6,018 bases of DNA. Source: Methanothrix sp. Lineage in GTDB: Archaea > Halobacteriota > Methanosarcinia > Methanotrichales > Methanotrichaceae. The translations under genes and the position numbers were made by a program. The first letter of the stretch is position 1. Each line of letters opens with the position of its first letter. This document shows positions 1 to 4,651 of this stretch, piece by piece. The stretch is from NCBI GenBank assembly GCA_028688175.1, contig JAQTYS010000165.1, forward strand, positions 1-6,018, in the 5' to 3' direction. Under the pieces are notes generated by a model. The model saw only the letters and a list, made by a program, of their open reading frames with translations. It did not search any database and was not told where the DNA came from.

Positions 1-932
1 CCCAGACCCATGTAGGCCAGCTCAGACCAGGCTTCGTCCACCATGACCTTGAAACGAAGCTCGCTACGGGATAATACCAGATGCTCGAGGTCCTTATGCG
101 CCGCGAGGAGGATAGTTGCCGCGGGGTGCTCATAGTTTTCGCGGGCCTTCAGGCCCAGCACCCTGTCCTCCACCATATCCGTCCTGCCCACGCCATGCTC
201 GCCCCCAATCAGGTTGAGCTTCTCAATCAGCTCAATGCCGCTCATCTGCATGCCATCCAGAGATACGGGAACACCCTTGGCAAACCCGATCTCAACAATC
301 TGCGCGCTCTTGTTTGCATCCGGCTTTTGTGTCCAGCCGTAGATCTCCTCAGGAGGCTCGAAATAGGGGTCCTCAAGCTTACCTCCCTCGATGGAGCGAG
401 ACCAGATGTTCTCATCTATCGACCAGGGTTTATCGCGGGTAACAGTCACTTCAATGCCGTGCTCGCGCGCATAGTCGATCTCCCATTCGCGGGCTAAATC
501 CAGCTCCCGCATGGGTGCAATGACCCGGCAGTCTGTGGCCCGGAAGATGGCCTCGAAGCGCAGCTGGTCGTTGCCGCGACCGGTGCATCCATGAGCCAGG
601 TTCTTTATGCCTTTCGCTTTGGCAATCTCTACTGCTTTCATGGCGATCAGCGGCCGGGCTATGGCTGTTCCCAGAACATATCCCTCATAAGAGCCGTTGG
701 CTTTGATGAGCGGAAATATGTAGTCTCTTACGAACTCTTCTCTGGCATCAATGACGTAATGCTCATCAGCCAGCTGTTTTGCTCGGCGGTTTCCCCTTTC
801 GATATCCGACCGCGGCTGGCCGACGTCCACCAGGACAGTGACGATTCTATCAAATCCATAGCGCTCCTTGAGGAGCGGAATACAAACTGATGTATCCAGG
901 CCACCGGAATAGGCCAGTACAACTTCAGACAC
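1..932 (-). CDS. argG: Argininosuccinate synthase, N-terminal 310 residues (3' end outside window)
   Basis: Joins citrulline and aspartate using ATP to give argininosuccinate, the penultimate step of arginine synthesis in the cytoplasm. The translated minus strand opens VSEVVLAYSGGLDTS, carrying the SGGLDTS pyrophosphate-binding loop of the N-type ATP pyrophosphatase family at residues 9-15. Further family signatures follow: EGYVLGTAIARP (about 83-94), HGCTGRGNDQLRFE (114-127), EEIYGWTQKPD (195-205) and a glycine-rich GGEHGVGRTD stretch (243-252). The family is usually about 400 residues, so roughly the last quarter is missing off the left edge. The start is GTG at 932-930: an in-frame TAA lies immediately before it (935-933), so no longer start is possible, and a GGTG motif sits a few bases upstream. 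It is divergent from the radical SAM gene, with 97 bp between them. The reading frame is intact throughout, and the identity is very secure. Confidence 0.97.
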   Translation of the reverse strand, partial: MSEVVLAYSGGLDTSVCIPLLKERYGFDRIVTVLVDVGQPRSDIERGNRRAKQLADEHYVIDAREEFVRDYIFPLIKANGSYEGYVLGTAIARPLIAMKAVEIAKAKGIKNLAHGCTGRGNDQLRFEAIFRATDCRVIAPMRELDLAREWEIDYAREHGIEVTVTRDKPWSIDENIWSRSIEGGKLEDPYFEPPEEIYGWTQKPDANKSAQIVEIGFAKGVPVSLDGMQMSGIELIEKLNLIGGEHGVGRTDMVEDRVLGLKARENYEHPAATILLAAHKDLEHLVLSRSELRFKVMVDEAWSELAYMGL

Positions 933-1029
933 TTAGCAACACCAGTCTCGTACAAGAGGCAGGGTCGATTTAACTTTATCTCTTCCTGTAGCGATAACTC
1001 TATAACTGCCACGAAAAAGAGGGATTATA
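933..1029. promoter_or_regulatory. Divergent intergenic region with candidate archaeal promoters
   Basis: This 97-bp gap must hold the 5' signals of both argG (minus) and the radical SAM gene (plus). An AT-rich element at about 967-980 (GATTTAACTTTATC) reads as a TATA-like box in either direction. For argG it would give a leader of about 15 nt, and for the radical SAM gene one of about 30 nt. A second candidate, CTATAAC at about 1000-1006, is too close to 1030 for the plus-strand gene unless its leader is almost absent. GAGGG at 1019-1023 is the ribosome binding site of the radical SAM gene. I see no clear operator. Box positions are judged by eye. Confidence 0.35.
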
Positions 1030-2124
1030 ATGACCCAGCTTATCAAGACGGCCGCGCTATCTGTGGACTATGATCAGGATCTTCGAGCCCTGCAGGCATC
1101 GGGTGCTCTGGCACGTATGGTCCAGCCGGTTTTGAAGATGATGAACCAGAGGCTGGCAGAGGAGAAGCCTGCTCAGATCCGGCTGAAGGATATGGTTGTC
1201 AGCACATGGCTTCCGCCTATTCCCAGTGGTCCCTTCAAGAGACTGCTGATCAATGAGGCACGCTTTGCGATGGGCCGTCTTGTGCCTCAGACTCTCTCCA
1301 TTGAGGTTACAAGACGCTGCGGGGCAAAATGCGACCACTGCCTGATAAAAGAGGGCGAGGGAGAACTCTCCCGCGAGGAAATTTTGCGCGTCATCGACCA
1401 GGGTCTGGAGATGGGCAGCTGTATCGTCACGTTTACCGAAGGCGATCCCCTTTTGCGAGAGGATATATTCGAATTGATAAAGCACGTCGATCCCGAAAAA
1501 GCGGTGGTTAATCTCTTTACTCCGGGACTTGATATGACTGTTGAGAAGGCGGTCAAGCTCAGAGAAGCCGGGCTTTATAATCTCATTATCGGCGTTTACA
1601 GCGCCAATCCAGAGGAGCACGATCAGATTAGAGGCGTTGAAGGTGCTCATGCCAGGGCAATAGAAGCCATACAGATCGCTCTGCAAACCGGATTGATGGT
1701 AACTATGGCCTGTCATATAAAGGCCGGTCAGGTGGACCGAATCTCGGATCTCTACGATTTGGCTTCAAAATTAGGTGTGCAGGAGCTGTCTATCTGGGAG
1801 GGCATCCCCAAGACTCCAGAGGAGAATCTGACGCTGATTGAGAGGGAGAAGATTATCGACCTTTACAAGAAGATCAACTCGACGCCGGGAGGGCCTCGGC
1901 TTTTTGCCAGTACATATTTCGAGGGCCAATTGATGGGCTGCATGGCTGGGAGAAGGTGGATGCATGTGGCAGTTGACGGCAGCGTCAGAGCCTGTCCCTA
2001 TCTGCGGGAGAGCTACGCTAATATCAAAGACGTTTCTCTGAAAGATGCCTGGAAGGCTGTGCGAGGCTGTGGGCAGTTCGAGGGATTCGTCAGTCATTGC
2101 CCAGCCCAGGATATCTCTGGTTAA
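1030..2124 (+). CDS. Radical SAM protein with SPASM-like C-terminal cysteines, substrate unknown
   Basis: A 364-residue radical S-adenosylmethionine enzyme. The 4Fe-4S/SAM-binding motif C-x3-C-x2-C is at residues 97, 101 and 104 (RRCGAKCDHC), and TEGDPLL at 136-142 takes the place of the usual GGEPLL SAM-contacting loop. The C-terminal part has C304, then VAVDGSVRACPYL with C322, then NIKDVSLKDAW, then C347 and C357. This resembles the SPASM/twitch region that holds an auxiliary Fe-S cluster in peptide- and cofactor-modifying enzymes, but with fewer cysteines than a full SPASM. About 85 residues precede the barrel and have no recognisable motif. The start is fixed by GAGGG at 1019-1023, six bases before ATG. 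arvA follows 59 bp downstream on the same strand, but a separate promoter there is plausible, so co-transcription is uncertain. I cannot assign a substrate. Family confidence is high and specific function unknown. Confidence 0.9.
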   Translation: MTQLIKTAALSVDYDQDLRALQASGALARMVQPVLKMMNQRLAEEKPAQIRLKDMVVSTWLPPIPSGPFKRLLINEARFAMGRLVPQTLSIEVTRRCGAKCDHCLIKEGEGELSREEILRVIDQGLEMGSCIVTFTEGDPLLREDIFELIKHVDPEKAVVNLFTPGLDMTVEKAVKLREAGLYNLIIGVYSANPEEHDQIRGVEGAHARAIEAIQIALQTGLMVTMACHIKAGQVDRISDLYDLASKLGVQELSIWEGIPKTPEENLTLIEREKIIDLYKKINSTPGGPRLFASTYFEGQLMGCMAGRRWMHVAVDGSVRACPYLRESYANIKDVSLKDAWKAVRGCGQFEGFVSHCPAQDISG

Positions 2125-2137
2125 AATTTTTCTCATG

Positions 2138-2178
2138 GAAAATTATTAGTACAGATATGCGCTTATCAGATCTGAGGT
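2138..2178 (+). promoter_or_regulatory. Candidate promoter and ribosome binding site of the arvABC operon
   Basis: Within the 59-bp gap before arvA, GAAAATTATTA (2138-2148) is a plausible BRE/TATA element. It would place a transcription start near 2169 and leave a very short leader. TGAGGT at 2173-2178 lies five bases before the ATG at 2184 and is a good Shine-Dalgarno match. The T run at 2127-2131, just after the preceding stop codon, could stop the upstream transcript, though its flanking stem (AATTTT/AAAATT) is weak. Judged by eye; read-through from the radical SAM gene is equally possible. Confidence 0.3.
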
Positions 2179-2183
2179 AAGAC

Positions 2184-2822
2184 ATGGGTTTCATCAGTAG
2201 CCTCAAGGAGAGCCTTGGGAGCTGGATAGATAGGATATTTAAAAAGAAGAGGGCCAAGATAGGACTTTACGGCCCGCCTAATGCAGGAAAGACTACCCTG
2301 GCCAACAGGATTCTGCATGACTGGAGCGGTGGAGAGAGCTTAGGTGTGGCATCCCCGATTCCACATGAGACCCGCAGGGCCATGAGAAAGGAGGGTGTGG
2401 TGATCCACGCCAACGGATCGAGCATCGAGCTGGATATAGTCGATACGCCAGGCATGGCCACGAAAGTTGATTTCAAGGAGTTCATGGCCTTCGGCCTCAC
2501 CGAAGCAGAGTCCAAGAAGAGGGCCAAAGAAGCTACCGAAGGCGTTATAGAAGCCATCAAATGGTTGGATGACCTGGATGGGGTGCTCTTGGTTATGGAC
2601 TCAACCGAGGACCCCTATACTCAGGTCAATGTAGTAGTGATTGGAAACATGGAAGCGAGGAAGCTTCCTCTTCTCATTGTGGCCAATAAGATGGATCTGC
2701 CCAATGCCTCGCCTGCCAGAATTAAGGCTGCCTTTCCTCAGCATGCCATGGTGCAAGTTTCCGCCCTGGAAGGATCGAATATAGATAACCTTTATCAGGC
2801 GATAGCAGCTCATTTTGGGTGA
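2184..2822 (+). CDS. arvA: Era-like small GTPase ArvA/OapA (vesicle-formation GTPase family)
   Basis: A 212-residue P-loop GTPase. The G1 loop GPPNAGKT is at 30-37, G3 DTPG at 87-90, G4 NKMD at 168-171 and G5 SALEG at 193-197; the G2 threonine is probably T63 in PHETRR. There is no KH or other C-terminal RNA-binding domain, so it is not bacterial Era. Residues 1-24 form a likely amphipathic helix (hydrophobic F3, I4, L7, L11, W14, I15, I18, F19 followed by KKKR), suited to lying on a membrane. The order GTPase, DUF2073, zinc ribbon is the conserved euryarchaeal arvABC/oapABC cluster. From literature as I recall it, the Haloferax volcanii ArvA is needed for extracellular vesicle production, and in haloarchaea these genes were first noted beside replication origins. 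The same role here is inferred. The stop is five bases before the arvB start. Confidence 0.88.
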   Translation: MGFISSLKESLGSWIDRIFKKKRAKIGLYGPPNAGKTTLANRILHDWSGGESLGVASPIPHETRRAMRKEGVVIHANGSSIELDIVDTPGMATKVDFKEFMAFGLTEAESKKRAKEATEGVIEAIKWLDDLDGVLLVMDSTEDPYTQVNVVVIGNMEARKLPLLIVANKMDLPNASPARIKAAFPQHAMVQVSALEGSNIDNLYQAIAAHFG

Positions 2823-2823
2823 T
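2818..2823 (+). promoter_or_regulatory. Ribosome binding site that decides the arvB start
   Basis: GGTGAT here matches the complement of the archaeal 16S rRNA 3' end and overlaps the arvA stop codon TGA (2820-2822). It lies four bases before ATG at 2828. The longer alternative start GTG at 2819 falls inside this motif and has no Shine-Dalgarno of its own, so 2828 is preferred. The overlap with the arvA stop suggests translational coupling. Confidence 0.6.
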
Positions 2824-2827
2824 CTTG

Positions 2828-3187
2828 ATGAGAGAAGTGCAAATGGACCTCATCTCCGGAGAGAAGCTGGAGAAAATGACCTCCATGGAGAAGATTCGGC
2901 TCATCCTGGACAAGGTCAAGAACGGCAAGATTGTGGTCTTGGAGTGCGGCCTGACCTCCGATGAGGAGGTGCGCCTTATCGAGATGACCATGACCGAGAT
3001 TAGGGTAGACGAGTTCTCCGGAATAGAGATCGAGAGCTATCCTTCCAAGAAAGAAGGATCGTTTTTAGATAAGATATTTGGCAGAACTCTTAAGGGCAGG
3101 ATGACGGTCATAGGCCCTGCCAACCAGCTACGCACTATTGAGAAAGACAAATATCAGATCAGCACCAAGGTCTCCGTGGGGGACTAG
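2828..3187 (+). CDS. arvB: DUF2073 protein, ArvB/OapB family
   Basis: A 119-residue soluble protein (122 if the GTG at 2819 were used) with no cysteine cluster, signal peptide or membrane segment. It matches the pattern I know for the euryarchaeal DUF2073 family: MDLIS near the N-terminus, MTSMEKIRLILDKV (17-30), KIVVLECGLTSDEE (34-47), IEMTMTEI (51-58), FSGIEIESYP (63-72), then a basic loop and KGRMTVIGP (89-97). The family always travels with the ArvA GTPase and the ArvC zinc ribbon, which implies a partner or regulator of the GTPase. Its biochemical activity is not evident from sequence. It is packed between arvA (5 bp) and arvC (0 bp; its TAG is directly followed by the arvC ATG), so translation of the three is probably coupled. 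Identity is by recalled family pattern and context. Confidence 0.85.
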   Translation: MREVQMDLISGEKLEKMTSMEKIRLILDKVKNGKIVVLECGLTSDEEVRLIEMTMTEIRVDEFSGIEIESYPSKKEGSFLDKIFGRTLKGRMTVIGPANQLRTIEKDKYQISTKVSVGD

Positions 3188-3670
3188 ATGCCTCATATCT
3201 GTACCCGCTGTAGCAACGTCTTTGATTCGGGTGAGGATATCCTTAAAGGCTGCCCGAATTGTGGCAGCAAGAAGTTCATGTTCGTGAAAAAGAAGCCACT
3301 GGACTGCAAAGAGCAGATGCGGCAGTCGGAGCAGATTATAACCCGGGCTATGGGTGTACGTGTACCTCCTAGGATGAGGGAAAAAGAGCCGGTGGCGATA
3401 GAAGCAAAAGAAGAGATGATGCAGGCTATGCAAGAATCTTTTTCAGTCGCGCCGCTTCCCCCAACCCTTCACATTCCTTCAAAGAAGAAGCTCGATGAAG
3501 AGCATCAATCTCAAGAGAAGACTCTAGAGAGCGTTAAGATAACGGCACCCGGCACCTACGAGCTGAATCTGCCGTCCCTCTTCGAGAGAGATGAGCTGAT
3601 TATGGCGGTTAAGGAGGGCACCTATTTTATCGATCTCGCATCTGTCTTCAAAAAGAGCAAGAAGGATTGA
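3188..3670 (+). CDS. arvC: Zinc-ribbon protein, ArvC/OapC family
   Basis: A 160-residue protein with an N-terminal zinc ribbon made of C5-x2-C8 and C22-x2-C25 (HICTRC ... GCPNCG). After a basic segment (K28, K29, K34-36) comes a long charged, probably flexible linker of about residues 41-118. A compact C-terminal module, about 120-155 (TYELNLPSLFERDELIMAVKE, then GTYFIDLASVF), follows and is typical of the family. This is the third member of the euryarchaeal arvABC/oapABC cluster. The ribbon suggests protein or nucleic-acid contact, while the C-terminal module may bind ArvA or ArvB; both are inference. The ATG directly abuts the arvB stop. GGGGG at 3178-3182 is its weak ribosome binding site, so coupled translation is likely. 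It is convergent with the 49-codon gene on the other strand, five bases away. Confidence 0.87.
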   Translation: MPHICTRCSNVFDSGEDILKGCPNCGSKKFMFVKKKPLDCKEQMRQSEQIITRAMGVRVPPRMREKEPVAIEAKEEMMQAMQESFSVAPLPPTLHIPSKKKLDEEHQSQEKTLESVKITAPGTYELNLPSLFERDELIMAVKEGTYFIDLASVFKKSKKD

Positions 3671-3702
3671 GACAATTACTTTTCTATTCTGATCTCAATT
3701 CC
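3664..3702. terminator. Candidate shared 3' hairpin between convergent genes
   Basis: ATTGAGA (3666-3672) pairs with TCTCAAT (3693-3699). The stem extends by GG/CC at 3664-3665 and 3701-3702 if one T is bulged, and the loop is about 20 nt. The structure covers the arvC stop codon (3668-3670) and the last codons of the opposing 49-codon gene (stop 3676-3678). T-rich DNA lies in the loop on the plus strand (ACTTTTCTATTCT) and beyond the stem on the minus strand. It is a modest candidate for mutual 3'-end formation. Confidence 0.3.
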
Positions 3703-3825
3703 TTTCCAATCTTGGCCCACGCCCCGCAGAGACTCGGCCATGGCTACTGCTGCATTGCCGATGATCTCTTGGGTAAAGGCATTTAAATCGATTGCTTTTC
3801 CATCAACCTTCAGCGAAACATTCAT
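3676..3825 (-). CDS. Small conserved-looking 49-residue protein, function unknown
   Basis: A short minus-strand gene, ATG at 3825-3823 and TAA at 3678-3676. AGAGG (3831-3835 on the plus strand) lies five bases before the start. The product begins MNVSLKVDGKAIDLNAFTQE and ends DWKGIEIRIEK: a beta hairpin-like start, a central helix (about residues 16-34) and a closing strand. No cysteines, signal or membrane segment. The VDGKxIxLNxF ... ESLRGVxxDWKxIEI layout resembles small archaeal proteins of unknown function that I recall only loosely, so I name none. It starts ten bases after the stop of the secreted-protein gene, and its ribosome binding site touches that stop, which indicates an operon. 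Its stop is five bases from the arvC stop. Good start signals, clean length and a sensible fold pattern make it a credible gene. Confidence 0.75.
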   Translation of the reverse strand: MNVSLKVDGKAIDLNAFTQEIIGNAAVAMAESLRGVGQDWKGIEIRIEK

Positions 3826-3835
3826 TTCTTCCTCT

Positions 3836-4243
3836 TTAAGCTCCGCCAAATATAGCTATGGGCGGGGTGTAGACGGATGGTGCAGCAGAAATTGCCTGGG
3901 GCAGGGTAAAGACAGAGCCGGCCTGGTTTGTTACATTCCCATTCTTAACTGCGAACATGGGTGTAACTGTAACTGGAGAGGCGCCCTTGATCATGGATAT
4001 ATTCGCATTGGCCTGGGCTTTCTTTCCTAAAGTGCTGAGATCTAGTACATCGCTATTCTGTTTGCCACCCAGAGTGGTTGGTGCGATGGTCGGCATTGTG
4101 GGCGAGAGCCTGGGCAGGGAAACGGCTTCTATGGCCGGTTTTTTACCTAACGTGCTCAAATCCAGAACATCGGCAGCGCTGGCCGTGACGGCAACACTCG
4201 CCAGAAGAACCGTGACGACGAATAATGTAAGAATCAACTTCAT
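3836..4243 (-). CDS. Small secreted protein with a duplicated DVLDLSTLGKK motif
   Basis: A 135-residue exported protein of unknown function. MKLILTLFVVTVLLASVAVT plus ASA at 21-23 forms a classical Sec signal peptide, with cleavage likely after A23. The mature chain has the same 11 residues, DVLDLSTLGKK, at 25-35 and again at 65-75. Between them is a proline-rich linker (LPRLSPTMPTIAP). The C-terminal half is rich in small, Thr and Val residues and ends IAIFGGA. No cysteine, no C-terminal membrane anchor and no PGF-type sorting motif. The ATG at 4243 is chosen over longer starts (4258, 4276) because GGAGGT (4256-4251) sits seven bases before it and because it puts the signal peptide at the N-terminus. 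It is probably co-transcribed with the 49-codon gene 10 bp downstream. Signal and repeat are seen directly; I do not recognise the family. Confidence 0.85.
   Translation of the reverse strand: MKLILTLFVVTVLLASVAVTASAADVLDLSTLGKKPAIEAVSLPRLSPTMPTIAPTTLGGKQNSDVLDLSTLGKKAQANANISMIKGASPVTVTPMFAVKNGNVTNQAGSVFTLPQAISAAPSVYTPPIAIFGGA
4019..4051 (-). repeat. Second copy of the DVLDLSTLGKK coding repeat
   Basis: Encodes residues 65-75 of the small secreted protein. It is identical in protein to the copy at 4139-4171, exactly 120 bp (40 codons) away, but differs from it at 7 of 33 bases, all silent. Confidence 0.85.
4139..4171 (-). repeat. First copy of the DVLDLSTLGKK coding repeat
   Basis: Encodes residues 25-35, immediately after the predicted signal peptidase site. 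The partner copy is at 4019-4051. The silent differences fall in the V, both L, T, G and K codons. Confidence 0.85.
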
Positions 4244-4444
4244 TTCGTGAACCTCCATTCTCAAAAGGGTTCGCAATCAGATCCCTTTTTTCAGCTACTT
4301 GAGCTTTAACCATTTATTCTTTTTGCTTATAGAAAGCAGGCAGAAGACCCGCTCTCTTTATGGGGGGGTGGGATGAAGTCACATCGAGGTCATTGGACTC
4401 AATGCCGGTTCTATCTAAATTTCATAAATATATTAAATATACAG

Positions 4445-4461
4445 TTGATTATCATAATCAA
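4445..4461. promoter_or_regulatory. Perfect 17-bp palindrome, possible operator
   Basis: TTGATTAT-C-ATAATCAA: two 8-bp arms around a single central base, with no mismatch. The odd-centred, short-spacer form is typical of sites for dimeric winged-helix repressors or metal-dependent regulators. The DNA around it is very AT-rich, which raises the chance background somewhat, but two perfect 8-bp arms are still notable. It lies about 100 bp upstream of the TATA-like box at 4543 and about 200 bp upstream of the secreted-protein gene on the other strand. Confidence 0.45.
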
Positions 4462-4499
4462 TCGATATTATTTACTATTACATTATGTTTTTTGATATG

Positions 4500-4523
4500 C
4501 GTATTGGATAAAGTGCCAATATG
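4500..4523. promoter_or_regulatory. Second inverted repeat upstream of the TATA-like box
   Basis: TATTGG (4502-4507) and CCAATA (4516-4521) with an 8-base spacer. The repeat extends by a G-T and a C-G pair to 4500-4523. It ends about 20 bp before the TATA-like box at 4543, where archaeal activators commonly bind. Short arms make it a weak call. Confidence 0.3.
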
Positions 4524-4542
4524 ACTTAATTAAAAAGAATAG

Positions 4543-4554
4543 TTTTATATATAA
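4543..4554 (+). promoter_or_regulatory. Strong archaeal TATA-like box
   Basis: TTTTATATATAA contains TTTATATA (4544-4551), a close match to the archaeal TATA consensus. Purine-rich DNA (AAAAAGAATAG) precedes it as a possible BRE. In the plus direction the predicted start is about 4574-4575, the first base of the stem-loop entered next. The core is nearly palindromic, so it could also act leftwards, but the nearest gene that way begins 300 bp off. Confidence 0.45.
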
Positions 4555-4573
4555 TGAATGTCGCTATTAGATT

Positions 4574-4646
4574 GGGCGAAGAACGATGGAAGATTGAAGT
4601 GATATATTTCTTCCATTACCCCCGAGATCTTCGCCTTATTCCTTCT
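4574..4646 (+). ncRNA. Candidate small RNA: two-tier stem-loop behind a TATA-like box
   Basis: The outer stem GGCGAAGA (4575-4582) pairs perfectly with TCTTCGCC (4628-4635). The inner stem ATGGAAGA (4586-4593) pairs perfectly with TCTTCCAT (4609-4616). They are separated by an asymmetric internal loop (three bases on the left, eleven on the right, including CCCCC), and the terminal loop is 15 nt. The U-rich TTATTCCTTCT follows the outer stem on the plus strand, like a termination tail. With the TATA-like box centred about 27 bp before 4575, this fits a plus-strand RNA of about 60-75 nt. The alternative is a 3'-UTR structure of the minus-strand gene ending at 4652, since the same stem forms in that transcript, but no T tract follows it directly on that strand. 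No homology to a known RNA family is recognised. Confidence 0.35.
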
Positions 4647-4651
4647 AAATG

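Larger units (their letters stand above)
4259..4651. other. AT-rich intergenic region without a protein gene
   Basis: About 390 bp between two minus-strand genes. From left to right it holds: a TATA-like stretch on the minus strand (AAAAAGAATAAATGG, about 4311-4325) that could serve the secreted-protein gene with a leader of about 45 nt; a G run (GGGGGGGTGGG, 4362-4372); a small hairpin CATTG/CAATG (4391-4404); a very AT-rich segment (4411-4560); two inverted repeats; a strong TATA-like box; and a two-tier stem-loop (entered separately). The only plus-strand reading frame, from ATG 4554, has no ribosome binding site, starts inside the TATA-like box region, and runs mostly antisense to the next gene, so I do not call it. 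Confidence 0.6.

Noticed and set aside
81..1012. Reading frames at 81-497 (+), 591-890 (+) and 728-1012 (-)
   Set aside because: All overlap argG in other frames, and argG is confirmed by several catalytic motifs.
1057..1716. Minus-strand 219-codon reading frame
   Set aside because: Fully opposite the radical SAM gene over its catalytic core (including the CGAKCDHC region); a by-product of the coding strand's codon bias.
2121..2146. Terminator after the radical SAM gene
   Set aside because: The AATTTT/AAAATT stem is short, all A-T, and the T run is inside the stem and not after it; noted only within the arvA promoter entry.
3740..4250. Plus-strand frames over the small minus-strand genes
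   Set aside because: Opposite a clear signal peptide, the duplicated motif and the 49-codon gene; no ribosome binding site or domain seen.
4362..4372. G-run as a quadruplex
   Set aside because: Only one compact G cluster (GGGGGGGTGGG); four separate G tracts are not present nearby.
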